A stretch of 64,000 nt of DNA from assembly GCA_031286585.1 (NCBI GenBank), contig JAITUC010000031.1, forward strand, positions 186,001-250,000. The letters are read 5' to 3'. Numbering within the stretch: position 1 is the first letter of the stretch; each line of letters opens with the position of its first letter. Shown piece by piece: positions 50,646 through 59,876 of the stretch. Below the pieces are notes generated by a model. The model had not been told where the DNA came from. It saw only the letters and a list, made by a program, of their open reading frames with translations, and made no database searches. The stretch comes from Delftia acidovorans (GTDB lineage Bacteria; Pseudomonadota; Gammaproteobacteria; Burkholderiales; Burkholderiaceae_C). The translations under genes and the position numbers were made by a program.

Positions 50646-51311
50646 TCAGGCTGCGGGCGGCTGGCGCAGGTAGATGCTGTCCGACCAGGTGGCCAGCCAT
50701 TGGGGGCGAAACACCACGAAGATGGCGGTGACCATGCCGGTGACCACGGCATCGCCCCAGGCCATGAGCCAGCGCGCGATGCGCGACAGATCCTCGTTGA
50801 CGCCGGGCAGGGCGTGGCCCGCTGCCTGGGCCAGCAGCGCCGCGATGAAGACGCACAGCACCGTGCCCGCAAAGCCGCGCGCGAGGATGTAGACAAAGAT
50901 CTGGTGCGGCAGCCAGCGCCGCAGCGCCGCGCCCCAGAGCATGGCCAGCGTGGCGGGAACGATGCCCTGCCAGACCGAGATGCCCAGCGCATCGCCCCAG
51001 CCCAGGGCCGGTGACAGCAGGGCGGCCAGCCCGCCCACGACGAGCAGCAGCGGCACGGACAGCGGCCAGCCCAGCATGAGCACCACCAGCGGCGCGGATG
51101 ACCACTGCAATTGCAGCGGCATGCGGTGCAGCGTGGGCAGGGCCCAGATCCAGGGCAGCAGCACGAGCACGCCCAGCAGCGGCGTGACAAGGGGCGAGGC
51201 AATGCGGTCCTGCGGGCCGCCCGGGCCGGGGCGGCCGGCCAGCATGCGCCAGGGGCGCAGCCACAGCGCGGTGGCCAGGGCCAGCAGGGCGATGCTCGCT
51301 TCGAGGAACAT
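50646..51311 (-). CDS. CbiM-like integral membrane protein (ECF-type permease family, COG3235)
   Basis: A 221-residue protein with six to seven hydrophobic segments. LPHQIFVYILARGFAGTVLCVF and the C-terminal WGDAVVTGMVTAIFVVFRPQWL resemble the COG3235 proteins annotated as energy-coupling-factor permeases related to CbiM. Cobalt or nickel uptake is therefore possible, but no ATPase or CbiQ gene is near and the usual CbiM N-terminal His is not evident. It lies between serB and mfd on the same strand, 18 bases after mfd. Confidence 0.65.
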   Translation of the reverse strand: MFLEASIALLALATALWLRPWRMLAGRPGPGGPQDRIASPLVTPLLGVLVLLPWIWALPTLHRMPLQLQWSSAPLVVLMLGWPLSVPLLLVVGGLAALLSPALGWGDALGISVWQGIVPATLAMLWGAALRRWLPHQIFVYILARGFAGTVLCVFIAALLAQAAGHALPGVNEDLSRIARWLMAWGDAVVTGMVTAIFVVFRPQWLATWSDSIYLRQPPAA

Positions 51312-51328
51312 GGCTGCAACGGCAGGTT

Positions 51329-54300
51329 CTATGCGGGCTGGGCCGCCTTCGCTTCCACCAGCGGCTGGCCCAGGCTGCGCAGCACGTCGCGCACCATCTG
51401 GGCGCGGTCCTTGGGGTTGTCCAGGGCGCGCTCTATGCGCAGCTTCTCGTTGCCGGCCAGCTTGATGTGCTTGTTCTTCTGGATGAGGTGGATGATGGCC
51501 ATCGGGTCCACGGGCGGCTGGGGCTTGAAGGTGATGTTGATCACGCCGGGCGCCGCATCCACCTTGACCACGCCGTAGGGCTGGGACAGCACGCGCAGGC
51601 GGTGCACGTCGATCAGCGTCTGCGCCTGGGGCGGCAGCTTGCCGAAGCGGTCCACGATCTCTTCCAGCAAGGTATCGATCTGGTCGCTGGTGCGGGCCGT
51701 GGCCAGCTTTTTGTAGAAGGACAGGCGCAGGTGCACGTCGCCGCAGTAGTCGTTGGGCAGCAGGGCCGGCGCGTGCAGGTTGATGTCTGTGGAGGCCGAC
51801 AGCGGGCTGAGCAGGTCGGGCTCCTTGCCGGCCTTGAGGCTGCGCACGGCCTCGGACAGCATCTCGTTGTAGAGCTGGAAGCCCACCTCCATCATGTTGC
51901 CGCTCTGGTTCTCGCCCAGCACCTCGCCGGCGCCGCGGATCTCCAGGTCGTGCATCGCCAGGTAGAAGCCCGAGCCCAGTTCCTCCATCTGCTGGATGGC
52001 CTCCAGCCGCTGCTGGGCCTGCTTGGTCAGGCTGTCCAGGTCGGGCACCATCAGGTAGGCATAGGCCTGGTGGTGGCTGCGGCCCACGCGGCCGCGCAGC
52101 TGGTGCAGCTGGGCCAGGCCGAACTTGTCGGCGCGGCTGATGAGGATGGTGTTGGCGCTGGGCACGTCGATGCCGGTCTCGATGATGGTCGAGCACAGCA
52201 GGATGTTGTAGCGCTGGGCCACGAAGTCGCGCATCACGCGTTCGAGCTCGCGCTCGGGCATCTGGCCGTGGGCCACGGCAATGCGTGCCTCGGGCAGGAT
52301 TTCCTCGAGCTTTTGCTTGCGGTTCTCGATGGTCTCGACCTCGTTGTGCAGGAAGTAGCACTGGCCGCCGCGCTTGAGCTCGCGCAGCACGGCCTCGCTG
52401 ATGACGCCCGTGCCCTCGTTGCGCACAAAGGTCTTGATGGCCAGGCGCCGCTGGGGCGCGGTGGCGATGACGGACAGGTCGCGCAGGCCTTCCAGCGCCA
52501 TGCCCATGGTGCGCGGGATGGGCGTGGCCGTCAGCGTGAGCACGTCCACCTCGGCGCGCATGGCCTTCATGGCTTCCTTGTGGCGCACGCCGAAGCGGTG
52601 CTCCTCGTCGATGATCAGCAGGCCCAGGTTCTTGAACTGCGTGGACTCCGACAGCAGCTTGTGCGTGCCCACGACGATGTCCACCGAGCCGTCGGCAATG
52701 CCCTTGACCGCCGCCGTGATCTCCTTGCCCGAGCGAAAGCGCGAGACTTCGGCCACCTTGATCGGCCACTTGGAGAAGCGGTCCACCAGGGTCTGGTAGT
52801 GCTGCTCGGCCAGCAGCGTGGTGGGCGCGAGAAAGGCCACCTGCTTGCCGCCCGTGATGGCCACGAAGGCCGCGCGCAGCGCCACCTCGGTCTTGCCGAA
52901 GCCCACGTCGCCGCAGACCAGGCGGTCCATGGGCTGGGGGCTGATCATGTCCTGGATCACGGCGTGGATGGCGGCGCGCTGGTCCGCCGTTTCCTCGAAG
53001 CCGAAGTCGTTGGCGAACTGCTCGTAGTCCTGGGGCGAGTAGCGGAAGGCATGGCCCTGGCGTGCGGCGCGGCGCGCATAGATGTTCAGCAGCTCGGCTG
53101 CCGAATCGCGCACCTGCTCGGCCGCCTTGCGCTTGGCCTTTTCCCACTGCGTGCCGCCGAGCTTGTGCAGCGGCGCGTCCTCGGGCGAGACACCCGTGTA
53201 GCGGCTGATCAGCTGCAGCTGGCTGACAGGCACGTAGAGCACGGCGTTGCCCGCGTACTCCAGGTGCAGGAACTCCTGCACGGCCGGCGTGCCGTCAGGG
53301 TTCTTCTGGCCCATGTCCATGTTGACCAGGCCCTGGTAGCGGCCGATGCCGTGGTCCGAATGCACCACGGGGTCGCCCACCTTGAGTTCGGACAGGTCCT
53401 TGATCAGCGCCTCGACATCGCTGACCTGCTCCTGGCGGCGGCGCCTGCGGCCCGTGGGGCTGGTGGCGAACAGCTCGGTCTCGGTGACGAAGTCCAGGCC
53501 TTCCTCCACCCAGGCAAAGCCGTTTATCAGGCCGGCCGTGGCAATGCCCACCTTCTCGCCCGCATCGCCCTGGAACTCGGCCAGCGAGTCGAAGACCGGC
53601 GGGTTCACGCCCGAGGCGCGGAAGAAGTCCAGCAGGCTTTCCCGGCGGCCATCGGACTCGGCCAGCAGCAGGATGCGGTGCGCGCTGGTGGCAATGTGCC
53701 TTTGCAGGCGCGCCAGCGGGTCTTCCGCGCCGCGCACCACGGACAGGTCCTCCAGCTTCTGGAAGATGGCGCTGTCGGCCACGTCCTCGGTGCCGGGGCG
53801 CAGCGCGAGCTGGGCGTGCTCCTTGGCGCGCGTGTAGAACTGGTCGGCGGACAGGAACAGCACCTCGGGCGCCAGGGCTGGGCGCTCGGGGTCGCCCTGC
53901 ACCAGGCGGAAGCGCTCCTTGGTGTCCTGCCAGAAGCGCTGGAAGGCCGGCTCCAGGTCGCCGTGCATCACCACGGTGGCGTCGGCGCCCAGGTAGTCGA
54001 ACACGGTGGCCGTTTCGTCGAAGAACAGCGGCAGGTAGTACTCGATGCCGGCCGTGGCAATGCCCTGGCCCATGTCCTTGTAGATGCGGCTGCGCGTGGG
54101 ATCGCCCTCCAGCAGCTCGCGCCAGCGGTGGCGGAACTTGGCGCGCGCGTCCTCGTCCATGGGGAACTCGCGGCCGGGCAGCAGGCGCACCTCGGGCACG
54201 GGGTAGAGGCTGCGCTGGGTGTCGGGGTCGAAGGTGCGGATGGAGTCGATCTCGTCGTCGAACAGGTCCACTCGGTAGGGCTGCAGCGAGCCCATGGGAA

Positions 54301-54823
54301 ACAGGTCAATCAGGCCGCCCCGCACCGCGTACTCGCCGTGGCTGACCACCTGGGAGACATGCTGGTAGCCGGCCAGCGTCAGCTGCGCCTTGAGCTTGGC
54401 CTCGTCCAGCTTCTGGCCGCTCTTGAACTCGAAGGTGTAGCCGGCCAGGAAGGAGGGCGGTGCCAGCCGGTACAGCGCCGTGGTGGCGGGCACCAGCACC
54501 ACGTCGGCGCCATGCTCCTTGTCGCGCTGGTTGATGCGCCACAGCGTGGCCAGGCGCTCGCTGATCAGGTCCTGGTGGGGAGAGAAGCTGTCGTAGGGCA
54601 GGGTCTCCCAGTCGGGGAACAGCGCGCAGCGCAGGCCCGGGGCGAAGAAGGCCATCTCGTCGATCAGCCGCTGGGCATCCGAGGCGTCGGCCGTGACAAT
54701 GGCCGTCACCCGGCCCGCAGCCTTCTCGCGCTCGCCCAGGCGGGCCAGCAGCAGGGCGTCGGCGCTGCCCACGGGGCGGGGCAGGGTGAAGCGTTTTCCG
54801 GGAGTGAGCTTGGGCAGTTCCAT
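51329..54823 (-). CDS. mfd: Transcription-repair coupling factor Mfd
   Basis: A 1164-residue SF2 translocase that removes stalled RNA polymerase at lesions and recruits UvrA. The N-terminal UvrB-like module covers about 1-380. The RNA-polymerase-interacting CarD-like domain starts near 478 (VGDPVVHSDHGIGRYQGLVNMD). Walker A GDVGFGKTEVAL is near 640, motif II DEEHRFG near 738, and motif VI RGRVGRS near 905. The TRCF C-terminal domain completes it. The ATG at 54823 gives the family N-terminus; longer in-frame starts run into the promoter region. Length and motifs are normal. Confidence 0.97.
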   Translation of the reverse strand: MELPKLTPGKRFTLPRPVGSADALLLARLGEREKAAGRVTAIVTADASDAQRLIDEMAFFAPGLRCALFPDWETLPYDSFSPHQDLISERLATLWRINQRDKEHGADVVLVPATTALYRLAPPSFLAGYTFEFKSGQKLDEAKLKAQLTLAGYQHVSQVVSHGEYAVRGGLIDLFPMGSLQPYRVDLFDDEIDSIRTFDPDTQRSLYPVPEVRLLPGREFPMDEDARAKFRHRWRELLEGDPTRSRIYKDMGQGIATAGIEYYLPLFFDETATVFDYLGADATVVMHGDLEPAFQRFWQDTKERFRLVQGDPERPALAPEVLFLSADQFYTRAKEHAQLALRPGTEDVADSAIFQKLEDLSVVRGAEDPLARLQRHIATSAHRILLLAESDGRRESLLDFFRASGVNPPVFDSLAEFQGDAGEKVGIATAGLINGFAWVEEGLDFVTETELFATSPTGRRRRRQEQVSDVEALIKDLSELKVGDPVVHSDHGIGRYQGLVNMDMGQKNPDGTPAVQEFLHLEYAGNAVLYVPVSQLQLISRYTGVSPEDAPLHKLGGTQWEKAKRKAAEQVRDSAAELLNIYARRAARQGHAFRYSPQDYEQFANDFGFEETADQRAAIHAVIQDMISPQPMDRLVCGDVGFGKTEVALRAAFVAITGGKQVAFLAPTTLLAEQHYQTLVDRFSKWPIKVAEVSRFRSGKEITAAVKGIADGSVDIVVGTHKLLSESTQFKNLGLLIIDEEHRFGVRHKEAMKAMRAEVDVLTLTATPIPRTMGMALEGLRDLSVIATAPQRRLAIKTFVRNEGTGVISEAVLRELKRGGQCYFLHNEVETIENRKQKLEEILPEARIAVAHGQMPERELERVMRDFVAQRYNILLCSTIIETGIDVPSANTILISRADKFGLAQLHQLRGRVGRSHHQAYAYLMVPDLDSLTKQAQQRLEAIQQMEELGSGFYLAMHDLEIRGAGEVLGENQSGNMMEVGFQLYNEMLSEAVRSLKAGKEPDLLSPLSASTDINLHAPALLPNDYCGDVHLRLSFYKKLATARTSDQIDTLLEEIVDRFGKLPPQAQTLIDVHRLRVLSQPYGVVKVDAAPGVINITFKPQPPVDPMAIIHLIQKNKHIKLAGNEKLRIERALDNPKDRAQMVRDVLRSLGQPLVEAKAAQPA

Positions 54824-54870
54824 GGTGCTTGGACGTGGGCGCCGCAGCGCCTGGGCGAAGTAACGACAAA

Positions 54871-54894
54871 ACCCCTCGGCACGTGCAGAGGGGT
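54871..54894. other. Short hairpin in the mfd/ispD divergent gap
   Basis: ACCCCTC (54871-54877) and GAGGGGT (54888-54894) can pair with a ten-base loop, 48 bases upstream of the mfd start. It may lie in the mfd leader or act as a protein site; nothing more can be said. Confidence 0.35.
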
Positions 54895-54984
54895 ATCGGA
54901 CCATTTTAGCCAGCACGCATGACGGCCATGCAGGCATGCCCGCATGTCCATGGTGGCGCATGGTCGTCACTACAATGCGCCTCC

Positions 54985-55815
54985 ATGACAGATCTGCTTG
55001 CCGCCGCCGCGCCCGTGCGCCCGGAAACGCCTCGCCTGTGGGCCTTGATCCCCTGTGCCGGCACCGGATCGCGTGCCATCGCGCCCGGCGCCCCCGCGCC
55101 CGAACTGCCCAAGCAGTACCACCCGGTGGCGGGCGCGCCCATGGTGGCGCATACGCTGGCCGCCTTTGCGGGCACAGCGCGCGTGCACCACACCCTGGTG
55201 GTGATTGCCCCCGGCGACGACTTCTGGCGCCAGGGCCTGGCAGGACCGTCGCCCACGCGCTACTCCACGGCGGCCTGCGGCGGCGCCACGCGGGCCGAAT
55301 CCGTGACCAACGGCCTGAAGGCGCTGTTGGCGCGCGGTGCGGGCGCGCATGACTGGGTGCTGGTGCACGACGCCGCGCGCTGCCTGGTGACGCCCGAACT
55401 GATCGATGCCCTGATCGACGCCTGCGAGCACGATGCCGTGGGCGGCCTGCTGGCGCACAAGCTGCCCGACACGCTCAAGACGGCCGTGACCGGGCCCGGC
55501 GGCGTGCGCGTGGCGGGCACGGTGGACCGCAGCGACAAATGGCTGGCGCAGACGCCGCAGATGTTCCGCATCGCGCCGCTGCTCGATGCCCTGGAGCACG
55601 CGGGATCGGCCGTGACCGACGAGGCCAGCGCCATGGAGGCCGTGGGCCAGCGCCCGCGCCTGGTGCCCGGCGGTGCGCAGAACTTCAAGGTCACCTATCC
55701 CGACGACTTTGCGCTGGCTGCCGCCGTGCTGTCGCAGCGCGCGCATGGCGCGACGCTGGAACGCTACCGGGGCAAGCGCGACCAGCCTCAGGCGTCGGGC
55801 AATCCGTTTTTCTGA
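54985..55815 (+). CDS. ispD: 2-C-methyl-D-erythritol 4-phosphate cytidylyltransferase IspD
   Basis: A 276-residue enzyme of the MEP isoprenoid pathway. [11 protein letters not shown] (about 20-30) is the CTP-binding loop; [37 protein letters not shown] (Asp metal ligand) and [17 protein letters not shown] are the other conserved blocks. The N-terminus is somewhat longer than in E. coli IspD. ispF starts 16 bases after the stop, the common ispDF order. Confidence 0.95.
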   Translation: MTDLLAAAAPVRPETPRLWALIPCAGTGSRAIAPGAPAPELPKQYHPVAGAPMVAHTLAAFAGTARVHHTLVVIAPGDDFWRQGLAGPSPTRYSTAACGGATRAESVTNGLKALLARGAGAHDWVLVHDAARCLVTPELIDALIDACEHDAVGGLLAHKLPDTLKTAVTGPGGVRVAGTVDRSDKWLAQTPQMFRIAPLLDALEHAGSAVTDEASAMEAVGQRPRLVPGGAQNFKVTYPDDFALAAAVLSQRAHGATLERYRGKRDQPQASGNPFF

Positions 55816-55831
55816 ACCTGGAATGTTTCAC

Positions 55832-56311
55832 ATGAATTTTCGTATTGGCGAGGGCTGGGACGTGCATGCCCTGGTGCCCGGGCGCAAGCTGATTCTGGGC
55901 GGCATCGAGGTGCCGCATGAGCTGGGGCTGCTGGGCCATTCCGATGCCGACGTGCTGCTGCACGCCATCACCGACGCGCTGCTGGGCGGGGCGGCGCTGG
56001 GCGACATCGGCCGGCATTTCCCCGACACCGACCCCGAATTCCGCGGTGCCGATTCGCTGGTGCTGCTGGTGGAGGCGGCGCGCCGCGTGCGCGCGACGGG
56101 CCTGGAGATCGGCAACATCGACAGCACCATCATTGCCCAGGCACCCAAGCTGGCACCCCACATTCCTGCCATGCGCGAGCGCATCGCCAGGGCGCTGGGG
56201 CTGGCGCTGGACCAGGTCAACGTCAAGGCCAAGACGGCCGAGAAGCTCGGCCCCGTGGGTCAGCAGCAGGCCATGGAAGCGCGCGCGGCCGCCTTGCTGT
56301 TCCGCGCCTGA
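55832..56311 (+). CDS. ispF: 2-C-methyl-D-erythritol 2,4-cyclodiphosphate synthase IspF
   Basis: A 159-residue trimeric lyase. Zinc ligands are Asp10 and His12 in GEGWDVHAL and His44 in [16 protein letters not shown] sits at 36-40, and [12 protein letters not shown] is the C-terminal substrate region. The ATG at 55832 has GGA nine bases upstream; an in-frame ATG at 55823 is less likely. A very strong terminator follows. Confidence 0.96.
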   Translation: MNFRIGEGWDVHALVPGRKLILGGIEVPHELGLLGHSDADVLLHAITDALLGGAALGDIGRHFPDTDPEFRGADSLVLLVEAARRVRATGLEIGNIDSTIIAQAPKLAPHIPAMRERIARALGLALDQVNVKAKTAEKLGPVGQQQAMEARAAALLFRA

Positions 56312-56340
56312 CCGGCGGACGGGGTGCCATCCCCATGGCA

Positions 56341-56379
56341 AAAGGCCCCGGCGATCGTTGACCGATCGCCGGGGCCTTT
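56341..56379. terminator. Strong terminator between ispF and the sensor kinase gene
   Basis: A perfect 17-bp stem (56341-56357 with 56363-56379; arms start AAAGGCCCCGG) and a five-base loop, flanked by A and T runs, between converging genes. Confidence 0.92.
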
Positions 56380-56405
56380 GTATCTGCCGAACACGCGCTG
56401 CGGGC

Positions 56406-57908
56406 TCAGTCCTCGCCGTCCAGGGCGCCGTCCTGCGCACGCGGGGGTAGCTGGCGCTTGATCTGCGGGCGCTGCAGACGCTGCTCGGGCTCGGCACCCT
56501 TGGCCACGCCGGAGGCGCGCTGCAACTGCACATGGGCGACCAGCCCACCCGTGGAGGAGTTGGACAGCGCAAACACGCCGCCCATGCGCTGCACCGTCTT
56601 GTCCACGATGGACAGGCCCAGGCCCGCGCCCGCTGCGGCCGTGCGCGCGGAGTCGCCACGGAAGAAGGGCTGGGTCAGGCTGGCCAGTTGCTCGGGCGGC
56701 ACGCCCCGGCCATGGTCGCGGATGCGGATCACGACCCAGCTTTCGCGCTCGGATGCCGTCACGTCCACGTGCGTGGTTTCGGTCTCGGGCGTCTTGCCGT
56801 AGCGGCGTGCGTTCTCGAACAGGTTGGAGATCACGCGCGCCAGTTCCACCTCGTCGGCCAGCACGTATACGCCTTCCGGCACGGCCATGCTGATCTGCAA
56901 TTCGCGGTGGTCCTGCACCGCATAAACGCAGGAGGACACCACGGCATGCAGGTTGACCGGGTTGAGGGTCACATGGTCGGGACGGGCGTAGTCCAGGAAT
57001 TTGTCGATGGTGGCGTCCAGCTGCACGATGTCGGCCACCATGTGCTCGCGTGCCACGTCGTCCACCACGCTCATCTCGGTTTCCAGGCGCAGGCGCGCCA
57101 GCGGTGTGCGCAGGTCGTGGGAGATGCCGGCCAGCATCACCGCGCGGTCCTGCTCCAGCTGTGCGAGTTTCTGTGCCATGCGGTTGAAGCCGATGTTGAC
57201 TTCGCGGATCTCGCTGGTGACGGCTTCCTCGTCCAGCTGGCTGGCGTCGAAGTCGCCATCGCGCACGCGGTTGGCTGCATAGCTCAACTGCTTGAGCGGA
57301 CGGTTGATCAGGCGCGCGATGGCGGCCGCCCCCGCCAGGGACAGCAGGCCTGCCGTGATCAGCCAGATCAGCCAGGTGCGGCCGCTGGCCGGCGTGAAGC
57401 GCGAGCGGTCCATCAGCAGCCAGGTGCGGTCGCCATTGATGGTGAAGCCCACCCACAGCCCCGGCTCGCCATTGACGCTGCGCGCCACGATGGTGCCGTA
57501 GCCCAGGCGGCGCGTGAGTTCTTCGGTGAGGCGCTTGCCCAGCGTGCTCTGGTCCAGCAACTCGAAGCTGTCGCCAGGCTCGCGCGGCAGGATGCGCACG
57601 CCTTCCTGGTCGGCCATGGTCTTGATCAGCGAGACACGGTTGATGGCATCCGAATGCACCAGGGCCGCGCGGCTGAGGTTGACCAGCGAGGCGATCTGCT
57701 GGGCCGTGTGCAGCGTGCGCGGCTCGAATTCGAAGGCGCGCAGCGTCTGCAGCCACGCCAGGATGCTTCCCACCAGCAGCAGGGCCAGCAGGCAGAAGGT
57801 GCGCCAGAAAAGATTGAGTCCCAGCGGAGAGCGCGCAGTCATGCGCCGCTCGTAGTCGAGCGGCGCAGGGCTGGTGGCGTCGTGGGGCGGGACGGTGAAG
57901 GAACTCAT
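56406..57908 (-). CDS. envZ: EnvZ-like sensor histidine kinase
   Basis: A 500-residue membrane kinase. TM1 is about 33-53 and TM2 about 178-198, enclosing a periplasmic domain of about 120 residues. A HAMP region follows (about 199-250). The H-box is GISHDLRTPL with His264, the N-box LFENARRYG, and the G-boxes DHGRGVP and GAGLGLSIVDK. The ompR gene lies 104 bases upstream on the same strand, so they form one two-component system. The C-terminal tail beyond the ATPase domain is charged and variable. Confidence 0.92.
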   Translation of the reverse strand: MSSFTVPPHDATSPAPLDYERRMTARSPLGLNLFWRTFCLLALLLVGSILAWLQTLRAFEFEPRTLHTAQQIASLVNLSRAALVHSDAINRVSLIKTMADQEGVRILPREPGDSFELLDQSTLGKRLTEELTRRLGYGTIVARSVNGEPGLWVGFTINGDRTWLLMDRSRFTPASGRTWLIWLITAGLLSLAGAAAIARLINRPLKQLSYAANRVRDGDFDASQLDEEAVTSEIREVNIGFNRMAQKLAQLEQDRAVMLAGISHDLRTPLARLRLETEMSVVDDVAREHMVADIVQLDATIDKFLDYARPDHVTLNPVNLHAVVSSCVYAVQDHRELQISMAVPEGVYVLADEVELARVISNLFENARRYGKTPETETTHVDVTASERESWVVIRIRDHGRGVPPEQLASLTQPFFRGDSARTAAAGAGLGLSIVDKTVQRMGGVFALSNSSTGGLVAHVQLQRASGVAKGAEPEQRLQRPQIKRQLPPRAQDGALDGED

Positions 57909-58012
57909 GGAATGCGGTTCGTCATTCTAGGGGCCGGCTGCGAGATTACGCCTGTGCCGGCCAGCCTGCGTTACCGGTTGTCTCGGGTGCAGGCCAGCGG
58001 ACTGTCTATCGA

Positions 58013-58744
58013 TCAGTTCGCGCCATCGGGTACGAACACATAGCCGACGCCCCAGACCGTCTGGATATAGCGCGGTGCGGCGGCGTCTTCCTCGATCAGC
58101 TTGCGCAGGCGCGAGACCTGCACGTCCAGGCTGCGGTCGAAGGGCTCGAACTCGCGGCCACGCGCCAGCAGGGCCAGCTTCTCGCGCGACAGCGGCTGGC
58201 GCGGGTGGCGCACCAGGGCCTTGAGCATGGCGAATTCGCCCGTGGTCAGCGGCAGTTCCTCGCCGTTCTTTTGCAGCACGCGCGTGCCCAGATCGAAGGT
58301 GAAGGGGCCGAAGCTCACCACCTCGTTGTCGCCGGAGGGCGCGCCCGGCGCTTCCTGCGGGGGGCGGCGGCGCAGCACGGCATGGATGCGGGCCAGCAGT
58401 TCGCGCGGGTTGAAAGGCTTGCCCAGGTAATCGTCGGCGCCCACTTCCAGGCCCACGATGCGGTCCACATCCTCGCCCTTGGCGGTCAGCATGATGATGG
58501 GCGTGCGGTCATTGGCCGAACGCAGGCGGCGGCAGATGGACAGGCCGTCCTCGCCGGGCATCATCAAATCCAGCACGATCAGGTCCACGGTTTCGCGCAG
58601 CAGGATGCGGTTCAGCGCCTTGCCATCTTCGGCAATCATGATCTCGAAGCCTTCCTGCGTCAGGTAGCGGCGCAGCAGGTCGCGGATGCGCGCATCGTCA
58701 TCCACCACCAGGATCTTGTCGGTGCGGTTGGTCGTAGTGGCCAT
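58013..58744 (-). CDS. ompR: OmpR-family response regulator
   Basis: A 243-residue regulator. In the receiver, LVVDDD is at 12-17, phospho-acceptor Asp59 in IVLDLMMPGEDG, and Lys109 in GKPFNPREL. The winged-helix effector domain begins near 150 (FGPFTFDLGTRVLQKNGEELPLTTGEFAMLKALVRHP) and ends IQTVWGVGYVFVP. The ATG at 58744 is favoured because AGG lies six bases upstream; an ATG two codons earlier abuts the AGG. It is the partner of the sensor kinase gene downstream. Confidence 0.94.
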   Translation of the reverse strand: MATTTNRTDKILVVDDDARIRDLLRRYLTQEGFEIMIAEDGKALNRILLRETVDLIVLDLMMPGEDGLSICRRLRSANDRTPIIMLTAKGEDVDRIVGLEVGADDYLGKPFNPRELLARIHAVLRRRPPQEAPGAPSGDNEVVSFGPFTFDLGTRVLQKNGEELPLTTGEFAMLKALVRHPRQPLSREKLALLARGREFEPFDRSLDVQVSRLRKLIEEDAAAPRYIQTVWGVGYVFVPDGAN

Positions 58745-59055
58745 GTTCATCCTCGGTCGGTCATTTGTAACAGCCGCCATTGTTACCAGCTTGCGCTGAA
58801 AAGTCTGGTCAAAAACCCGAATTTTTGCCGCATGTTACAGATGTTGCGTTTAAATTTAGAACGGAAAATGTGTCTTTAGAATATTTAACTATGGGTTATT
58901 CGTGTTGATGCATTTATCGTTGCAATAATGTTGTGAATGGCGGGGTGGATTGGCTTGAACGGCTCCACACCTGTCACCATCTGGCGGCATGCCGTAGCGA
59001 AAGGACGGCATGCAGTTGTATCCCTCAACTACCTTTCATTTCAAAGGGTGAACGC
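58745..59055. other. AT-rich divergent promoter region between ompR and the SIMPL gene
   Basis: This 311-base gap holds no gene. Its middle (58830-58930) is markedly AT-rich for this genome, with runs such as TTTAAATTTAGA, and should contain the promoters of both divergent genes. No clear repeat or riboswitch structure was seen. Confidence 0.5.
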
Positions 59056-59802
59056 ATGAGCAAGCTTTCCAAACAGCTGTCCCGCCCCTGGGTCAAGTCC
59101 GTGGTTGCGGCCACTGCGCTGGTCTGTGCCAGCGGTGCCTGGGCGCAGAACGCAGCCACGGCGCCGGCACAGCCGGCCAATGTGGTGCAGTTGTCTGCAG
59201 AAGGCTCGGTGGATGTGGTGCAGGACCTGCTGACCGCCACCTTGTCGGCCACGCGCGAAGGGCGCGATGCGGCCACGGTTCAGTCCCAGCTGCAGAAAGT
59301 GGTCGAGGCTGCCATGGCCGTGACCAAGCGCAGCGCCCAGTCTGGCCTGATGGATGTGAGCACCGGCAGCTTCGGCATCTATCCGCGCTATGGCAAGGAC
59401 AACAAGGTGGAAGGCTGGCAGGGCCGTGCCGAGATTCTTCTGCAGGGCCGCGACTTCGCGCGCATCACGCAGACGGCGGCCCAGGTGCAGGACATGACAC
59501 TGTCGCAAGTGGGCTTCGGCCTGTCGCGCGAGGCCCGTGAAAAGGTCGAGGGCGAGGCCCAGGCGAAGGCCATCGAGCAGTTCAAGCAGCGCGCCTCCAC
59601 GCTGTCCAAGAGCTTCGGCTTTGCCAACTACAGCCTGCGCGAGGTCAACGTGAGCAGCAGCGATACCTCGGTGCCCATGCCGCGTCCGCGCATGATGGCC
59701 ATGTCCGCCAAGGCCGCCGGCGCGGAAATGGATGCCGTGTCCGTGGAGGCGGGCAAGGCGCAGGTGATGGTCCACGTGTCGGGTTCGGTGCAGATGTACT
59801 GA
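59056..59802 (+). CDS. SIMPL-domain periplasmic protein (DUF541)
   Basis: A 248-residue exported protein. A signal peptide (about 1-30, ending GAWAQ) is followed by the SIMPL domain: VQLSAEGSVDVVQDLLTATLSATREG, QTAAQVQDMTLSQVGFGLSREAREKVEGEAQAKAIEQFKQRA, and a C-terminal strand QVMVHVSGSVQMY. Members (BP26, YggE) are periplasmic and linked to stress protection without a known reaction. It has its own promoter region and a strong terminator, so it is monocistronic. Confidence 0.9.
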   Translation: MSKLSKQLSRPWVKSVVAATALVCASGAWAQNAATAPAQPANVVQLSAEGSVDVVQDLLTATLSATREGRDAATVQSQLQKVVEAAMAVTKRSAQSGLMDVSTGSFGIYPRYGKDNKVEGWQGRAEILLQGRDFARITQTAAQVQDMTLSQVGFGLSREAREKVEGEAQAKAIEQFKQRASTLSKSFGFANYSLREVNVSSSDTSVPMPRPRMMAMSAKAAGAEMDAVSVEAGKAQVMVHVSGSVQMY

Positions 59803-59820
59803 CCGGGTGACCCGTCCATG

Positions 59821-59850
59821 AAAAAAGGAGCGCCGCGGCGCTCCTTTTTT
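59821..59850. terminator. Bidirectional terminator between the SIMPL and bdhA genes
   Basis: AAAAAAGGAGCGCC and GGCGCTCCTTTTTT form a perfect 14-bp palindromic stem with a two-base centre, between converging genes. Confidence 0.93.
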
Positions 59851-59876
59851 GGAAGTGGATCGGTGTCTGACCGCGC

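Noticed and set aside
51467..54922. 1151-codon open frame on the plus strand opposite mfd
   Set aside because: It lies entirely antisense to mfd, has low-complexity Gly/His/Ala/Leu-rich composition and no recognisable domain. Long antisense frames are expected in high-GC DNA.
54824..54970. Longer N-terminus for Mfd
   Set aside because: The extension is not conserved in the family and overlaps the divergent promoter region with ispD.
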